Assembly: GCA_963766005.1 (NCBI GenBank) | Contig: CAVXYG010000012.1 | Location: forward strand, 1-64,000 | DNA from: CAVXYG01 sp963766005 | Lineage (GTDB): Bacteria > Actinomycetota > Actinomycetes > S36-B12 > GCA-2699445 | DNA length: 64,000 nucleotides | Reading direction: 5' to 3' | In this document: piece by piece, positions 51,957 through 61,009 of the stretch | How positions within the stretch are numbered: the stretch's first letter is position 1 | How the letters are laid out: every line of letters starts with the position of its first letter | Program-made: the position numbers and the translations under genes | Notes under the pieces: model-generated | What the model was told of the DNA's origin: nothing | Seen by the model: only the letters and a program-made list of their open reading frames with translations | Databases searched by the model: none

Positions 51957-51970
51957 CGTGCGTGTCAAGT
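51951..51970. promoter_or_regulatory. Perfect ACTTGAC palindrome before the nitroreductase gene
   Basis: ACTTGAC and GTCAAGT are exact 7-bp arms around GTGCGT. The site covers the phoH stop codon and ends 12 bp before the nitroreductase ATG (it abuts an alternative ATG at 51971). Its symmetry and position suit a TetR-type operator. Confidence 0.55.
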
Positions 51971-51982
51971 ATGGTGGCTGCC

Positions 51983-52522
51983 ATGGAGATCACGACGAAC
52001 GCCGACAAGTTGCGCGACATCAACGAGTTCGACGCCCGCGAAACTCATGGCATCCTGCAGTTCATCGGGCAGAATCTCGGGCCGAAGCCGTGGTTCATCG
52101 CCATCTTCAAGCGCGTCGGCCCTCGCATCGACCCCGTGATGACGCGGCTCAGCGGCGGCGAATGGATGAAGTCGGTCTACGGGCTGCCGGGCCTGGTGCT
52201 CCACACCACGGGGGCGAAGTCCGGTGTGCCGCGCGCCAACCCGCTGCTCTATGTGCGCGACGGCGACGACTTCATCGTCGTCGGGACCAACTTCGGCCAG
52301 CCCAAGCATCCTGCGTGGACCGGCAATCTCAAGGCGCACCCGGACGCCGCCGTCGAGGTCGGTGGTGTGACGCTGCCGGTTCGGGCGTCCCTGATCGAGG
52401 GCGATGCCTGGGACGAGCTCTTCGCCCGGCTCGTGGCGGTCTACCCGGGCTACGCGCTCTACCTGGATCGCCGTGGCGATCTCCCGCCGCGGATGTTCCG
52501 GCTGGTGCCGCAGGTGTCGTAG
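51983..52522 (+). CDS. F420 (deazaflavin)-dependent nitroreductase family protein
   Basis: A 179-residue split beta-barrel protein of the Ddn/DDN family: KSVYGLPGLVLHTTGAKSGVPRANPLLYV (the signature T-x-GxxSG), FIVVGTNFGQPKHPAWTGNLKAHPD, and a C-terminal R-L-V-P segment. Such proteins use F420H2 to reduce nitro or quinone substrates. It implies the organism makes F420. ATG 51983 is chosen; ATG 51971 in frame is possible. Preceded by a perfect palindrome. Confidence 0.92.
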   Translation: MEITTNADKLRDINEFDARETHGILQFIGQNLGPKPWFIAIFKRVGPRIDPVMTRLSGGEWMKSVYGLPGLVLHTTGAKSGVPRANPLLYVRDGDDFIVVGTNFGQPKHPAWTGNLKAHPDAAVEVGGVTLPVRASLIEGDAWDELFARLVAVYPGYALYLDRRGDLPPRMFRLVPQVS

Positions 52523-52933
52523 CAGCTCCGGGCTGTCGGGGATGCCCAGACGTCTGGAGCGGGCCTCGCCGTAGGTTTGGGCGGGGCCGATCCGGGGCAT
52601 GCTCAGGGTGTCCGCAGAACTCCCCGACAGGGCCCGCGATTCGGAGCCCAAGGGGATCGAGCTCGGATCCTCGGCCAGCCGCCGAGGCTGGAGAATTGGC
52701 TCGTCCGTTTGGCCATGTGTGGAACGGACTTCGAGGTCAGCCCTTCGGGGGTTGGGTTGACCGGTGCCCGGGCCGTCCTGGAGGCGGTCCGGGTTTCTCT
52801 GGCGCCCCGAGACTCCGGTGGCCTTCCCCTCGCCCCGTGACATTGCTCACCACGTATCGGCTTGCGCTCAGGCAGCGCCGTCTGGTCACACTGGAATCCC
52901 ATGCACGTCTCAGATGTGTCACAAGGAGTTCCT
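52523..52933. other. Long leader region of a secreted-protein gene
   Basis: About 410 bp precede the lysozyme-fold gene on the same strand. No clear gene. Inspection for a c-di-AMP (ydaO) riboswitch, common before actinobacterial cell-wall lytic genes, found no convincing consensus, although a CCCTTCGGGG hairpin occurs near 52742. Confidence 0.4.
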
Positions 52934-53629
52934 GTGAAGGTGAGAATCCTGGCCATGGCCGGTGCTGCCGGAGTCCTGGCCGCGGTGACGCTGGTCGTTG
53001 CCCAGCCGGCGGCGGAGACGACGACCGCGCTCATGCCCGACACCGCGCCCCGAGCGGTGGCAGCGATCGAGCTGGAACTGAACGCGGTCGAGCGGGAAGC
53101 CGCCCGGGTCGCAGCGGAGGCCTCGCGCCGGGAGGTGCCGGCGGTGCTGGCCGAGCGCGAGGAAGCGCGCCGAGTCGAGCAGGAGCAGGCGCGCGCCGCG
53201 GCGGAGGCCAAGGCGCGGCAGGAGGCGGAGGCGAAGGCGGCGGCTGAGGCGAAGGCGGCGGCTGAGGCCGAGGCCAAGGCCGCGGCGCCGGCGGCCCCGT
53301 CGACGGGGCGTCCCACGAACGACTACGGGATCGCGGGCAGCGCCTACACCGGGCCGATGTACAACGCGGGCTCGGAGTCCACGCGCAAGTGCATCGTGGC
53401 CAAGGAGTCCGGCGGCAACTACGGGATCGTGTCGAGCAACGGCCGGTACCACGGGGCGTACCAGTTCTCGCGTCCGACCGGCGATGCCACCGCCCAGCGG
53501 ATGGGCCGGGCGGATCTCGTGGGCACCCCGGTGAGCCAGTGGAGCCGCTACGAGCAGGACATGGCGTTCTGGACGCTGTGGAACAACGGTGCTGGGCGGG
53601 GCAACTGGCCAACCGCGGCGGGCTGCTGA
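52934..53629 (+). CDS. Secreted lysozyme-fold (Rpf/transglycosylase-like) protein, copy 1
   Basis: A 231-residue exported protein starting at GTG 52934 behind AAGGAG. A signal peptide (KVRILAMAGAAGVLAAVTLVV) is followed by an Ala/Glu/Lys coiled coil (about 45-115, long AEAKAAAEA repeats) and a C-terminal ~85-residue lysozyme-like domain: CIVAKESGGNYGIVSSNGRY with the catalytic Glu, GAYQFSRPTG, and a closing AFWTLWNNGAGRGNWP. The fold resembles resuscitation-promoting factors, so it likely cleaves peptidoglycan. A near-identical 3' half is repeated in the next gene. Confidence 0.9.
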   Translation: MKVRILAMAGAAGVLAAVTLVVAQPAAETTTALMPDTAPRAVAAIELELNAVEREAARVAAEASRREVPAVLAEREEARRVEQEQARAAAEAKARQEAEAKAAAEAKAAAEAEAKAAAPAAPSTGRPTNDYGIAGSAYTGPMYNAGSESTRKCIVAKESGGNYGIVSSNGRYHGAYQFSRPTGDATAQRMGRADLVGTPVSQWSRYEQDMAFWTLWNNGAGRGNWPTAAGC

Positions 53630-53758
53630 TCCCGCGCGCGCCCGATTCGGCCGTGCTCGCCGTCGACGCCGGGGCCTTCGCGAGGTTTCATCCGCGCCCA
53701 CCGGGGCAGGACCGGGTGCACAGAGTCCCGGTCCGACCCCCGGGGCGTGGGAGTCGAG

Positions 53759-54341
53759 ATGATGAAGCGCACTGGAGCCGCTGCCGGTGTTGCGGTGCTG
53801 CTGGCCTCATCGCTGGCCCTGGCCGCCGGCGCGCAGGCCGACCCGGCCATGAACATCAGCCGCAACGCGATGGTCGTGGACAGCGTCAGCGCATTCGTCG
53901 CCGCTGAGGACGTGCGGATCGCGGCTGAGGCGAAGGCGCGTGCGGAGGCGGAGGCGGAGGCGGCAGGCGAAGGCGGCGGCTGAGGCCAAGGCCGCGGCGC
54001 CGGCGGCCCCGTCGACGGGGCGTCCCACGAACGACTACGGGATCGCGGGCAGCGCCTACACCGGGCCGATGTACAACGCGGGCTCGGAGTCCACGCGCAA
54101 GTGCATCGTGGCCAAGGAGTCCGGCGGCAACTACGGGATCGTGTCGAGCAACGGCCGGTACCACGGGGCGTACCAGTTCTCGCGTCCGACCGGCGATGCC
54201 ACCGCCCAGCGGATGGGCCGGGCGGATCTCGTGGGCACCCCGGTGAGCCAGTGGAGCCGCTACGAGCAGGACATGGCGTTCTGGACGCTGTGGAACAACG
54301 GTGCCGGGCGGGGCAACTGGCCAACCGCGGCGGGCTGCTGA
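53759..54341 (+). pseudogene. Lysozyme-fold protein, copy 2, frameshifted
   Basis: ATG 53759 begins a clear signal peptide (MKRTGAAAGVAVLLASSLAL..AQA) and an Ala/Glu-rich linker, but that frame ends at TGA 53981-53983. The lysozyme domain identical to copy 1 continues one frame off and runs to 54341. A one-base insertion in the GCGGAGGCG-type repeat near 53940-53970 explains both. Bases 53983-54341 match 53271-53629 with one mismatch (54305). Unless translation shifts frame, no secreted lysozyme is made from this copy. Confidence 0.85.
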
Positions 54342-54452
54342 GGCTCGCCGGCTGAGCTGGGGCACGACGACGCTGCCCGGCCCCCGGGGCGGGCTTCGCG
54401 TCGTCGCTCGGCCCCGGGCACCCTGCGAAACCGGCACTCGATGGACCGCCCG

Positions 54453-56120
54453 CTACCCCTGCGGCGCGCCCACCGGGATCCGAGCGGCGATGGGGCGCAG
54501 CCGGTCGGCGTAGAAGTCGTTGCCCTTGTCGTCCACGATGACGAAGGCGGGGAAGTCCTCCACCTCGATGCGCCAGACGGCCTCCATCCCCAGGTCGGGG
54601 AAGTCGAGGACCTCGACCTTGCGGATGTTGTCGCTGGCCAGGCGAGCCGCCGGGCCGCCGATTGAGCCGAGGTAGAACCCGCCGTACTCGGCGCAGGCGT
54701 CGGTCACCGCCGAGGAGCGGTTTCCCTTGGCCAGCATGACGAACGAGCCGCCGGCCGACTGGAACTGGGCCACATAGGAATCCATCCGTCCAGCCGTCGT
54801 GGGGCCGAACGAGCCCGATGGCATCCCCTCAGGGGTCTTTGCCGGTCCGGCGTAGTAGACGGCGTGCTCGCGGAGGTAGTCCGGCATGGGCTCGCCGGCA
54901 TCGAGCATGCCCTTGATCCGGGCATGGGCGATATCCCTGGCGACGATGAGCGGCCCGGTCAAGCTGACCCGAGTTCCGACCGGCAGTGTCCCCAGCGCCG
55001 CCCGCACGTCGGCCATAGGCTGCTGCAGGTCGATCCGCACGACGTCGGCGGACAGCTTCTCGTCGCTGACCACCGGCAGGTAGTGCGCGGGATCGCGTTC
55101 CAGCTGCTCCAGGAAGACACCGTCCGGGGTGATCTTGGCCTTGGCCTGCCGGTCGGCGGAGCAGGACACGGCGATCGCCACCGGGCAGGACGCGCCGTGC
55201 CGCGGCATCCGCACGACGCGCACGTCGTGACAGAAGTACTTGCCCCCGAATTGCGCGCCGATGTCGAAGCCGCGGGTGAGCTCGAGCACTCGGGACTCCA
55301 GCTCCACGTCGCGGAAGGCATGCCCGCCGAGCGACCCCGCGGTGGGCAGGGTGTCCAAGTACTTCGTGCTGGCGTACTTCGCCATCTTCAGCGCGTCCTC
55401 GGCGCTGGTTCCGCCGATGACGATCGCGAGGTGGTACGGCGGGCAGGCGGAGGTGCCGATGAGCCGCAGCTTCTCATCCAGGAACCGCATCATCGAGTCG
55501 GGGTTCAGCAGCGCCTTGGTCTCCTGGTACAGGTACGACTTGTTCGCCGACCCCCCGCCCTTGGCGATGTAGAGCAGCTCGTACTGCGTCTCGTGCCCGG
55601 GCTTGGTGTCGGCGTACAGGTCGATCTGCGCCGGCAGGTTCGTGCCCGTGTTCCGCTCATCCCACATCGTCAGCGGCGCCATCTGCGAGTAGCGCAGGTT
55701 CAACTGCTGGTAGGCGTCGAAGATGCCGCGCGCGATGGGCTCCTCGTCCGGACCGTCGGTCAGCACCTGCGAGCCCCGCTTGCCCATCACGATCGCCGTG
55801 CCGGTGTCCTGGCACATCGGGAGCACGCCCCCGGCGGCGATATTGGCGTTCTTCAGCAGATCCAGCGCCACGAAGCGGTCGTTCGGGCTGGCATCGGGGT
55901 CGTCGAGGATGCTGCGCAGCTGCTGCAGGTGCGCCGGACGCAGCAGGTGCTGGATGTCGTGGATCGCCTCGAACGTCAACTGCCGCAGGGCCTCGGGCTC
56001 CACCCGGAGGAACTCCCGGCCGGCGGCGGAGATCAGCTGCACGCCGTCGGTCGTGATCAAGCGGTACGGCGTCTCGTCTGCGGCCAGCGGCAGCATCGGC
56101 GTGTACTGGAAGTCGACCAT
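54453..56120 (-). CDS. Class I (Fe-S) fumarate hydratase
   Basis: A 555-residue fumarase of the oxygen-sensitive 4Fe-4S class. N-terminal alpha half: LPMCQDTGTAIVMGKRG near 105 with the first cluster Cys, GGGSANKSYLYQETKALL near 195, SACPPYHLAIVIGGTSAE near 225 with another Cys; C-terminal beta half: GTRVSLTGPLIVARDIAHAR and SFGPTTAGRMDSY with Thr/Gly of the swivelling domain. Catalyses fumarate to malate. ATG 56120 has CCTTGGGG upstream, only a weak site; longer frames have no better start. Confidence 0.95.
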   Translation of the reverse strand: MVDFQYTPMLPLAADETPYRLITTDGVQLISAAGREFLRVEPEALRQLTFEAIHDIQHLLRPAHLQQLRSILDDPDASPNDRFVALDLLKNANIAAGGVLPMCQDTGTAIVMGKRGSQVLTDGPDEEPIARGIFDAYQQLNLRYSQMAPLTMWDERNTGTNLPAQIDLYADTKPGHETQYELLYIAKGGGSANKSYLYQETKALLNPDSMMRFLDEKLRLIGTSACPPYHLAIVIGGTSAEDALKMAKYASTKYLDTLPTAGSLGGHAFRDVELESRVLELTRGFDIGAQFGGKYFCHDVRVVRMPRHGASCPVAIAVSCSADRQAKAKITPDGVFLEQLERDPAHYLPVVSDEKLSADVVRIDLQQPMADVRAALGTLPVGTRVSLTGPLIVARDIAHARIKGMLDAGEPMPDYLREHAVYYAGPAKTPEGMPSGSFGPTTAGRMDSYVAQFQSAGGSFVMLAKGNRSSAVTDACAEYGGFYLGSIGGPAARLASDNIRKVEVLDFPDLGMEAVWRIEVEDFPAFVIVDDKGNDFYADRLRPIAARIPVGAPQG

Positions 56121-56351
56121 GCCCCAAGGGTAGGACTGACGCTCGGTACCGGCGCCGTTGCCCGTCCGGCGCCCCTGGGCGCGCGGCTGTCGCCACCCGT
56201 CCTGGGTCCGGCTCCAAGGCCATGGGCGATCGGCGGCCATTCGGGTGATCGCGGCTGCGCCCGCCCAGATGGCGGTCGCCAGCGCATGGCTCGGCGGGAC
56301 CAGGCTGTGGTGTCGGCGAACGCCGTCGACGAGGGAGCGAAGGAGAAGGAC

Positions 56352-56645
56352 ATGGCCGTCGTCACGGTATGGAAGTGGAAGGACCTCGACGAGGACGCAC
56401 TGGTGCAGGCTATGGGCGCGATCGCCGTGCTCGACTACCCCGAGGGCTACCAGAACTACGTCTTCGCCGACGGCAGCGGCGGGGTGAGCATCAGCCCGGA
56501 CGGCGAGGACATGGCGGCGCAGGCCGTCCGTGCGCACGTCTTCGGCAAGTGGTGCACCTTGTCGGTGCATGACGCCATGACGGAGGGAGACGCGCTGGAG
56601 ATCGGGCCCCGGATCGTGGAGATCCTCACCGGCCTGGCCGAGTAG
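56352..56645 (+). CDS. Hypothetical 97-residue protein
   Basis: ATG 56352 follows AAGGAGAAGG. The product is acidic, without signal or membrane segment: VVTVWKWKDLDEDALVQAMG, AVLDYPEGYQNYVFADGSGG, and a C-terminal ALEIGPRIVEIL helix. No family recognised. Its 3' end overlaps the convergent HAD gene by 20 bp. Divergent from fumarase, so possibly controlled with it. Confidence 0.75.
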   Translation: MAVVTVWKWKDLDEDALVQAMGAIAVLDYPEGYQNYVFADGSGGVSISPDGEDMAAQAVRAHVFGKWCTLSVHDAMTEGDALEIGPRIVEILTGLAE

Positions 56646-57462
56646 CCGGAGTCGGCGCCGGGCGGCGCACCGCCGCCGGATCGGTGATCGCCGGTACTCC
56701 CCGCAACCGGTCCAGCACCACGCGCGGGTATGCGCGCTTGCGGGCCGAGCGCCACGGGTTCGTCACGACGATCTGCCAGCCGCGCTCCTGCGCCAGTTCC
56801 AGCAGTTCCGGCTCCGGGTTGATCGCCACCGGGTTGCCGACCAGTTCCAGCATGGCGAGGTCGGAGATCGAGTCGGAGTAGGCGTAGGACGCGGCGAGGT
56901 CCCAGCCGTGCTCCGCTGCCATGGCGCGCATGATCTCGGCCTTGCCCTCCCGGTAGCAGAAGGGGCCGTCCAGCCGTCCGGTGTAGCGACCGTCGACCAC
57001 CTGCGACGTGGTGCCGATGCCGTGCTCGAGGCCAAGCCGGTCCGCGAGTCGCCCCACGATCTCGGTCGGGCTCGCCGAGAGGATGACGCGCGCGTGCCCG
57101 GCGTCGCCGTGGGCCGCCAGCGCCGCCGCAGCATGCGGAGTCACCGATGCGACCAGGCCGTCGAGGAACTCGTCGCCCAGCGCCACCACTTCCTCCTGCC
57201 GCCGTCCGGCCACCGCGCGAAGGATCCGGTCGCGGACCTCCGCCGAGCGCTCATCCGTGGCGCCCTGCAGCAGGAACGAGGCTCCGTTGCGCAGGTCCAC
57301 GAGCAGTTCGCCTGGCGTGACGAAGCCCCGGCGGAACGCCGCGACGGCCAGGGGGATGTTCGCCGAGCCGCGGATCAGGGTGCCGTCGAGGTCGAAGAAC
57401 GCCGCTGATGTCGCGGTCAGCGAGGCGTCGAGATGGTCTTGGTGCTGGATCAGGGGAGTCAT
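56626..57462 (-). CDS. HAD-IB family phosphatase (SerB/CicA-like)
   Basis: A 278-residue HAD-superfamily hydrolase, subfamily IB. Motif I AAFFDLDGTLIRGSANIP near 26 (nucleophile Asp), motif II ILSASPTEIV near 153 (Ser), motif III GKAEIM (Lys) and motif IV YSDSISDLAML near 214 (Asp pair). A C-terminal amphipathic segment (PWRSARKRAYPRVVLD) suggests membrane association, as in lipid-phosphate or phosphoserine-like HAD-IB proteins. Start ATG 57462 has a weak Shine-Dalgarno. Confidence 0.92.
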   Translation of the reverse strand: MTPLIQHQDHLDASLTATSAAFFDLDGTLIRGSANIPLAVAAFRRGFVTPGELLVDLRNGASFLLQGATDERSAEVRDRILRAVAGRRQEEVVALGDEFLDGLVASVTPHAAAALAAHGDAGHARVILSASPTEIVGRLADRLGLEHGIGTTSQVVDGRYTGRLDGPFCYREGKAEIMRAMAAEHGWDLAASYAYSDSISDLAMLELVGNPVAINPEPELLELAQERGWQIVVTNPWRSARKRAYPRVVLDRLRGVPAITDPAAVRRPAPTPATRPGR

Positions 57463-57774
57463 GGTAGTTCCTGCTCTCGTGGTGTGAACCGATACTTCTA
57501 GTGTTCCCCAATAGATGCGGCTCGACATCGTCCCCGACCGGCAGTATTCACTGGCTCTCGCTATTGCTCGAGTATGAATCTGGTCGGAGGTGCTCGAGGT
57601 GGTCGAGCCTCACGTGAACACCCGCAGCACCACCCGCTCGAATCACTGCCAGGCGCGCGGGCAGGCAGGTCGGTGCGTGCTTGTCCCGACACGACCGAGC
57701 GGGGGCGCAGCGACCGTGGTGGTCGCCGCGCCCCCGCTCGGGTGAGTGCGGATCAGGCTGGTGGGTGGGTGCGG
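57463..57774. other. Intergenic region with terminator
   Basis: About 310 bp between the HAD gene start (minus) and the end of the sipW-like gene (minus). It holds the hairpin at 57695-57741 that should end the sipW/tasA transcript, and the HAD promoter. Confidence 0.5.
57695..57741 (-). terminator. Strong two-step hairpin after the SipW/TasA cassette
   Basis: CCGAGCGGGGGCGC and GCGCCCCCGCTCGG are exact 14-bp arms; inside, GCGACC/GGTCGC forms a second perfect stem around GTGGT. It begins 34 bp beyond the stop of the signal-peptidase gene. No U-tract. Confidence 0.85.
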
Positions 57775-58293
57775 TCAGACGGCGGCGGGTTCCGGCTGCG
57801 TCTCCTGGTCGTGGGGTTCCGGCTCGTCGTCGCGGTGGCCGGTGATCGCTGACAGCAGTACCGCGGCGGCCGCGACCACGAGCAGCAGGGAGGCCAGCCC
57901 GGCCGGTGTCTGCAGGAACTGCACCGCCATGCCCAGCCCGGGCGACACGCCGACGACGGTGCCGACGATGTCCTGGGAGGTGGCGACGAAGGGATCGGCC
58001 TGCGCGTTGGCGTCGCCCTTGGTCACCAGCGTCCCGTCGGCGTCGATGTCGAGCAGCCGGTGGGTGGTGACGCCCTGGCCGACGCGGAAGGAGATGACGT
58101 CCCCGGCCTCCGGCTCGGCGCCGGTGTCGACCAGCACCAGCGAGCCGGTGGGGATCTGCGGCGCCATCGACGCCGACTCCACCACGTAGGCGCGGTACGG
58201 CGCGGCACCGGTCGCGAACAGGCCGGCGGCGACCAGGAGCACGACGGCGGCCGCGGCCAGGACGACACCGAGGACTCGGGTGATGGCGGTCAT
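57775..58293 (-). CDS. SipW-type signal peptidase I
   Basis: A 172-residue signal peptidase with transmembrane helices near both ends (about 5-27 and 132-152). The catalytic Ser is in ESASMAPQIPTGSLVLVD near 40. The second catalytic site reads GQGVTTHRLLDID: a His replaces the Lys of ordinary type I enzymes, the hallmark of ER/SipW-type peptidases. TKGDANAQADP near 90 is the family's Box E. It follows the TasA-like gene by 128 bp on the same strand and is very likely its dedicated processing enzyme. Confidence 0.92.
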   Translation of the reverse strand: MTAITRVLGVVLAAAAVVLLVAAGLFATGAAPYRAYVVESASMAPQIPTGSLVLVDTGAEPEAGDVISFRVGQGVTTHRLLDIDADGTLVTKGDANAQADPFVATSQDIVGTVVGVSPGLGMAVQFLQTPAGLASLLLVVAAAAVLLSAITGHRDDEPEPHDQETQPEPAAV

Positions 58294-58421
58294 GGGGATC
58301 CCTTCAGGAGCAGGACGGGTGCGGGCGGGGAGGCGGCGGGCCGGGAGTGATGCGCGGCGAGCCGGCCCGCGGGGTGCGCGGACCGGCTCGCCGGACGGGC
58401 CTCCCGGAGGCCCGGTGCGGC

Positions 58422-59012
58422 TCAGGCGCCGGGGTTGATGCCCGGCTGGGTGGCCACGACGCTGTAGGGCAGGCTCAGCGGGATCGCGATCGGCAGCTGC
58501 GTCTGCAGGTTCTCCGACAGCTTCAGGGAGAACTCCACGGTCGCGGTGTCGCCCGGGACCAGGCCCTCGGTCAGCTGCAGGTCCGACGGCAGCGGGGCCA
58601 CACCCGGCGTGCCGGGCGGGTAGTTGCCGTTCAGGTTGTCGGAGAAGAACACGCGCTCCCCGTCGACGGTGATCTCGATCTCGGCGTAGGTGCCGAGCTG
58701 GTTGACGGCCTTGAAGGTCGGGTGGTTCGGATCGAACTGCAGCCACACGTCCTGGGCGTTGCGGCCGATGTTCTTCACCTCGAAGTCGCCGGTGGCCACC
58801 TCGCCCGGCAGCAGCGATCCCAGATCCAGGTCCGGGGTCGTGGTGCGGTTGCCGTCGACGCTGACGGCGATGCTGCCCATCGACATGGTGATCGCGCCGC
58901 CGGAGTTGATGTCGGAGAAGTAGCTGCTCGTGGTGCCCACGGCGGCGGCCCCCAGGCCCAGTGCCACCACGACGGCGGCGGCGCTCGCGACGATCTTGCG
59001 GTTCTTGCTCAT
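58422..59012 (-). CDS. TasA/camelysin-like secreted fibre protein
   Basis: A 196-residue exported protein. The signal peptide (SKNRKIVASAAAVVVALGLG) ends in a SipW-type region followed by TSSYFSDINSGG, the conserved start of mature TasA/CalY proteins. The mature part is beta-rich with LDLGSLLPGEVATGDFEVKN and a SFFV-like VEFSLKLSENLQTQL segment, as in camelysin folds. TasA forms amyloid-like matrix fibres in Bacillus; here the first gene of a two-gene cassette with sipW. No tapA or anchor protein is adjacent. Start ATG 59012. Confidence 0.88.
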   Translation of the reverse strand: MSKNRKIVASAAAVVVALGLGAAAVGTTSSYFSDINSGGAITMSMGSIAVSVDGNRTTTPDLDLGSLLPGEVATGDFEVKNIGRNAQDVWLQFDPNHPTFKAVNQLGTYAEIEITVDGERVFFSDNLNGNYPPGTPGVAPLPSDLQLTEGLVPGDTATVEFSLKLSENLQTQLPIAIPLSLPYSVVATQPGINPGA

Positions 59013-59694
59013 GATGGTCTCCTACGAATGCTCGGGCAGCCCCGACGGAATCCGCGGGCTGCGACTGTGCGATGAGAATCGGCCCCCCGCCCGCCTTGTC
59101 CCCAAGGCCCCCGGTGGAGTGTCGGTTCCGTCTGACACCCCGGGTATCCCCCAACCCCGGCACCGCAACCCCGATCCGCCCCCGCCCGAACCCTGCCCGA
59201 ACATGCCCCGAACGAACCCACGAACTCCTGCCGCAAGACCAACACCCAAGACCCCGTGGATCCAGGGTCGATGCAGGTTGCGGTGCCATCGCTGTGGCTG
59301 GGCGACGACCTCCGAGGCCTGCAGCCAGAGGCTCGACGGAGTCGTGATCGCGCCCGGTGCCAAGACCGCCGTCTTCTTCGACAACCTGACCGACCCCGGT
59401 CACGTCCGGGAACACAGGTTGCGCCGCCTGGCCGACGAGCGCCCCACGATCCTCACCGTCGGCACCCGACCCTGGACCCTGTCAGCCGGGTCCGCGGCGA
59501 CGGCACTCCGGTCCCGTGGACTCCCCGGGAGTCCGCCCTCCTTGAGGGCCTGATGCGCCGCAGAGGTACCCGCTGCAACGCCGACGGGCCTGGCCACCAG
59601 GACGCCGACGCCGCCGACGAGACCACCTGAGCGATCGCCCCCCGCCGCAGATCGCCTTGGTGGCCCGCAGTGACGGCATCATAGAAGGACTGTG
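59013..59694. other. Long gene-free stretch upstream of the TasA-like gene
   Basis: About 680 bp. The TasA-like promoter must lie near 59013-59150 on the minus strand. On the plus strand, frames between 59256 and 59630 give VVIAPGAKTAVFFDNLTDPG and, in another frame, a DETT-ended peptide, suggesting a decayed gene with frameshifts, but I cannot name it. Confidence 0.4.
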
Positions 59695-60600
59695 ATGAAG
59701 ACCAGCAGGCGCGCACCACGAGCCATCCGCATTGTCGCCGCCGTCACCGCGGTGGCCGCCCTGGCAGGCGGGTCATCCGCATGCTCCCCTTCCGGGGAGC
59801 CCACGACCGACCAGTCCTCCGGACCCGCCCCGACCTTGGCGCAAGCCCCGACGACGCGCCTGGCCGTGGCTGGCGATACCGGCACCGGGGCAGGCAGCGC
59901 CATCGACGGCACCGTCGAGGCCATGCTCGCCCAAGACGACGGCAACGGCTACGACGGCCTGCTCCTCCTCGGAGACCTGATCTACCCCGAGGGTGACGCC
60001 GAGCAGGCTCCGGCCCGCATCAGTGGGGTGTTCGAGCCTCTGACGCAACGAGGTGCCCGGCTGATCCCGGTCCTGGGCAACCACGACTACCTGAGCGGGG
60101 AACAGGCTCAGGTGCTCCAGGCGATCGGGCGTTCGACGTCGTGGTACGTCGAAGAGGTAGGAGTCGTCCGCGCACTCGTGCTCGACACCGAGCAGGTCGA
60201 CAACCCCGAACAGCGCGCCTGGCTCGAGGAAGCGCTCGCTGCCCCGACGGAGGCGCCCTGGACAATCGTCGCGATGCACAAACCCGCCTATTCCGCCGGA
60301 CACCACGGATCGGACGAAACGATCCAGGAAGCATGGGTCCCACTCTTCGAGCAGTACGACGTCCCCCTGGTCCTCGCCGGGCACGACCACGACTACCAGC
60401 GATCGATCCCGATCAACGGCGTCACCTACGTCGTCTCCGGCGGAGCCGCGAAGCTGCGGCCGACCGGGAGCCGGGACTTCACGGCCGCCAGCGCCTCGAT
60501 CCGTCACTTCGTCGACTTGGCGATCTCCCCCACCTCGATCACGGGTCGCGCCATCGACCAGGACGGGAACTTGATCGACTCCTTCGAGATCCGTCAGTGA
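59695..60600 (+). CDS. Secreted lipoprotein metallophosphoesterase
   Basis: A 301-residue exported phosphoesterase. The signal (RAIRIVAAVTAVAALAGGSSAC) ends with a Cys fitting a lipobox. Metal ligands follow the calcineurin-like order: AVAGDTG near 57, LLLLGDLIYPEG near 90, VLGNHDYLSGE near 125, AMHKPAYSAGHHG near 190 and VLAGHDHDYQR near 220. Similar to purple-acid-phosphatase-like enzymes; substrate unknown (phosphate scavenging is plausible). ATG 59695 is better spaced from AAGGA than GTG 59692. Confidence 0.92.
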   Translation: MKTSRRAPRAIRIVAAVTAVAALAGGSSACSPSGEPTTDQSSGPAPTLAQAPTTRLAVAGDTGTGAGSAIDGTVEAMLAQDDGNGYDGLLLLGDLIYPEGDAEQAPARISGVFEPLTQRGARLIPVLGNHDYLSGEQAQVLQAIGRSTSWYVEEVGVVRALVLDTEQVDNPEQRAWLEEALAAPTEAPWTIVAMHKPAYSAGHHGSDETIQEAWVPLFEQYDVPLVLAGHDHDYQRSIPINGVTYVVSGGAAKLRPTGSRDFTAASASIRHFVDLAISPTSITGRAIDQDGNLIDSFEIRQ

Positions 60601-60711
60601 GCAGAGGGACCTGCAGGAAGGCGGGTGACGGTTCCCACCACATGGCCCTCTTGGCAAAGGGTCTGGTGCCCCACGGTTCCGGATCGGACACCAACTCGTT
60701 GACGAGGGACC

Positions 60712-60740
60712 GACCCCATGCGCTCCGATCGCATGGGGTC
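60712..60740. terminator. Perfect 11-bp-arm hairpin
   Basis: GACCCCATGCG and CGCATGGGGTC are exact arms around CTCCGAT. It is 112 bp beyond the phosphoesterase stop, a likely terminator, though no U-tract is present. Confidence 0.65.
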
Positions 60741-61009
60741 CGGCTAGGCGATGGTGGGGGGATGGCGCTGCTCCGCGTCCAGCACACCACAGCACCGCGA
60801 CCGAACCGCAAGCGGTGATCCTCGAGGCGCGATACCGGCCCGAGGCAAGCCTCACGCTCACCGCGGAGGTCGATCGGTCCCGCCCTTGCGCTGCCGGTGG
60901 AGCACACACCATCGTCGTGTCAGTCACAGCTGGCTGCAGGCGAGGACCAGCATCACCATGGAGGCGGGGGGCGGCGGGGCTTGGCGAGCGGCCGGTGTCG
61001 GTGGACGAG

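Noticed and set aside
52523..52933. Possible c-di-AMP (ydaO) riboswitch before the lysozyme-fold gene
   Set aside because: Expected by context in actinomycetes, but the conserved core could not be recognised by eye; a covariance search would decide.
59256..59630. A gene for a 124-residue basic protein
   Set aside because: No recognisable domain, no ribosome binding site, and better-looking peptide stretches switch frame; left as part of a gene-free region.
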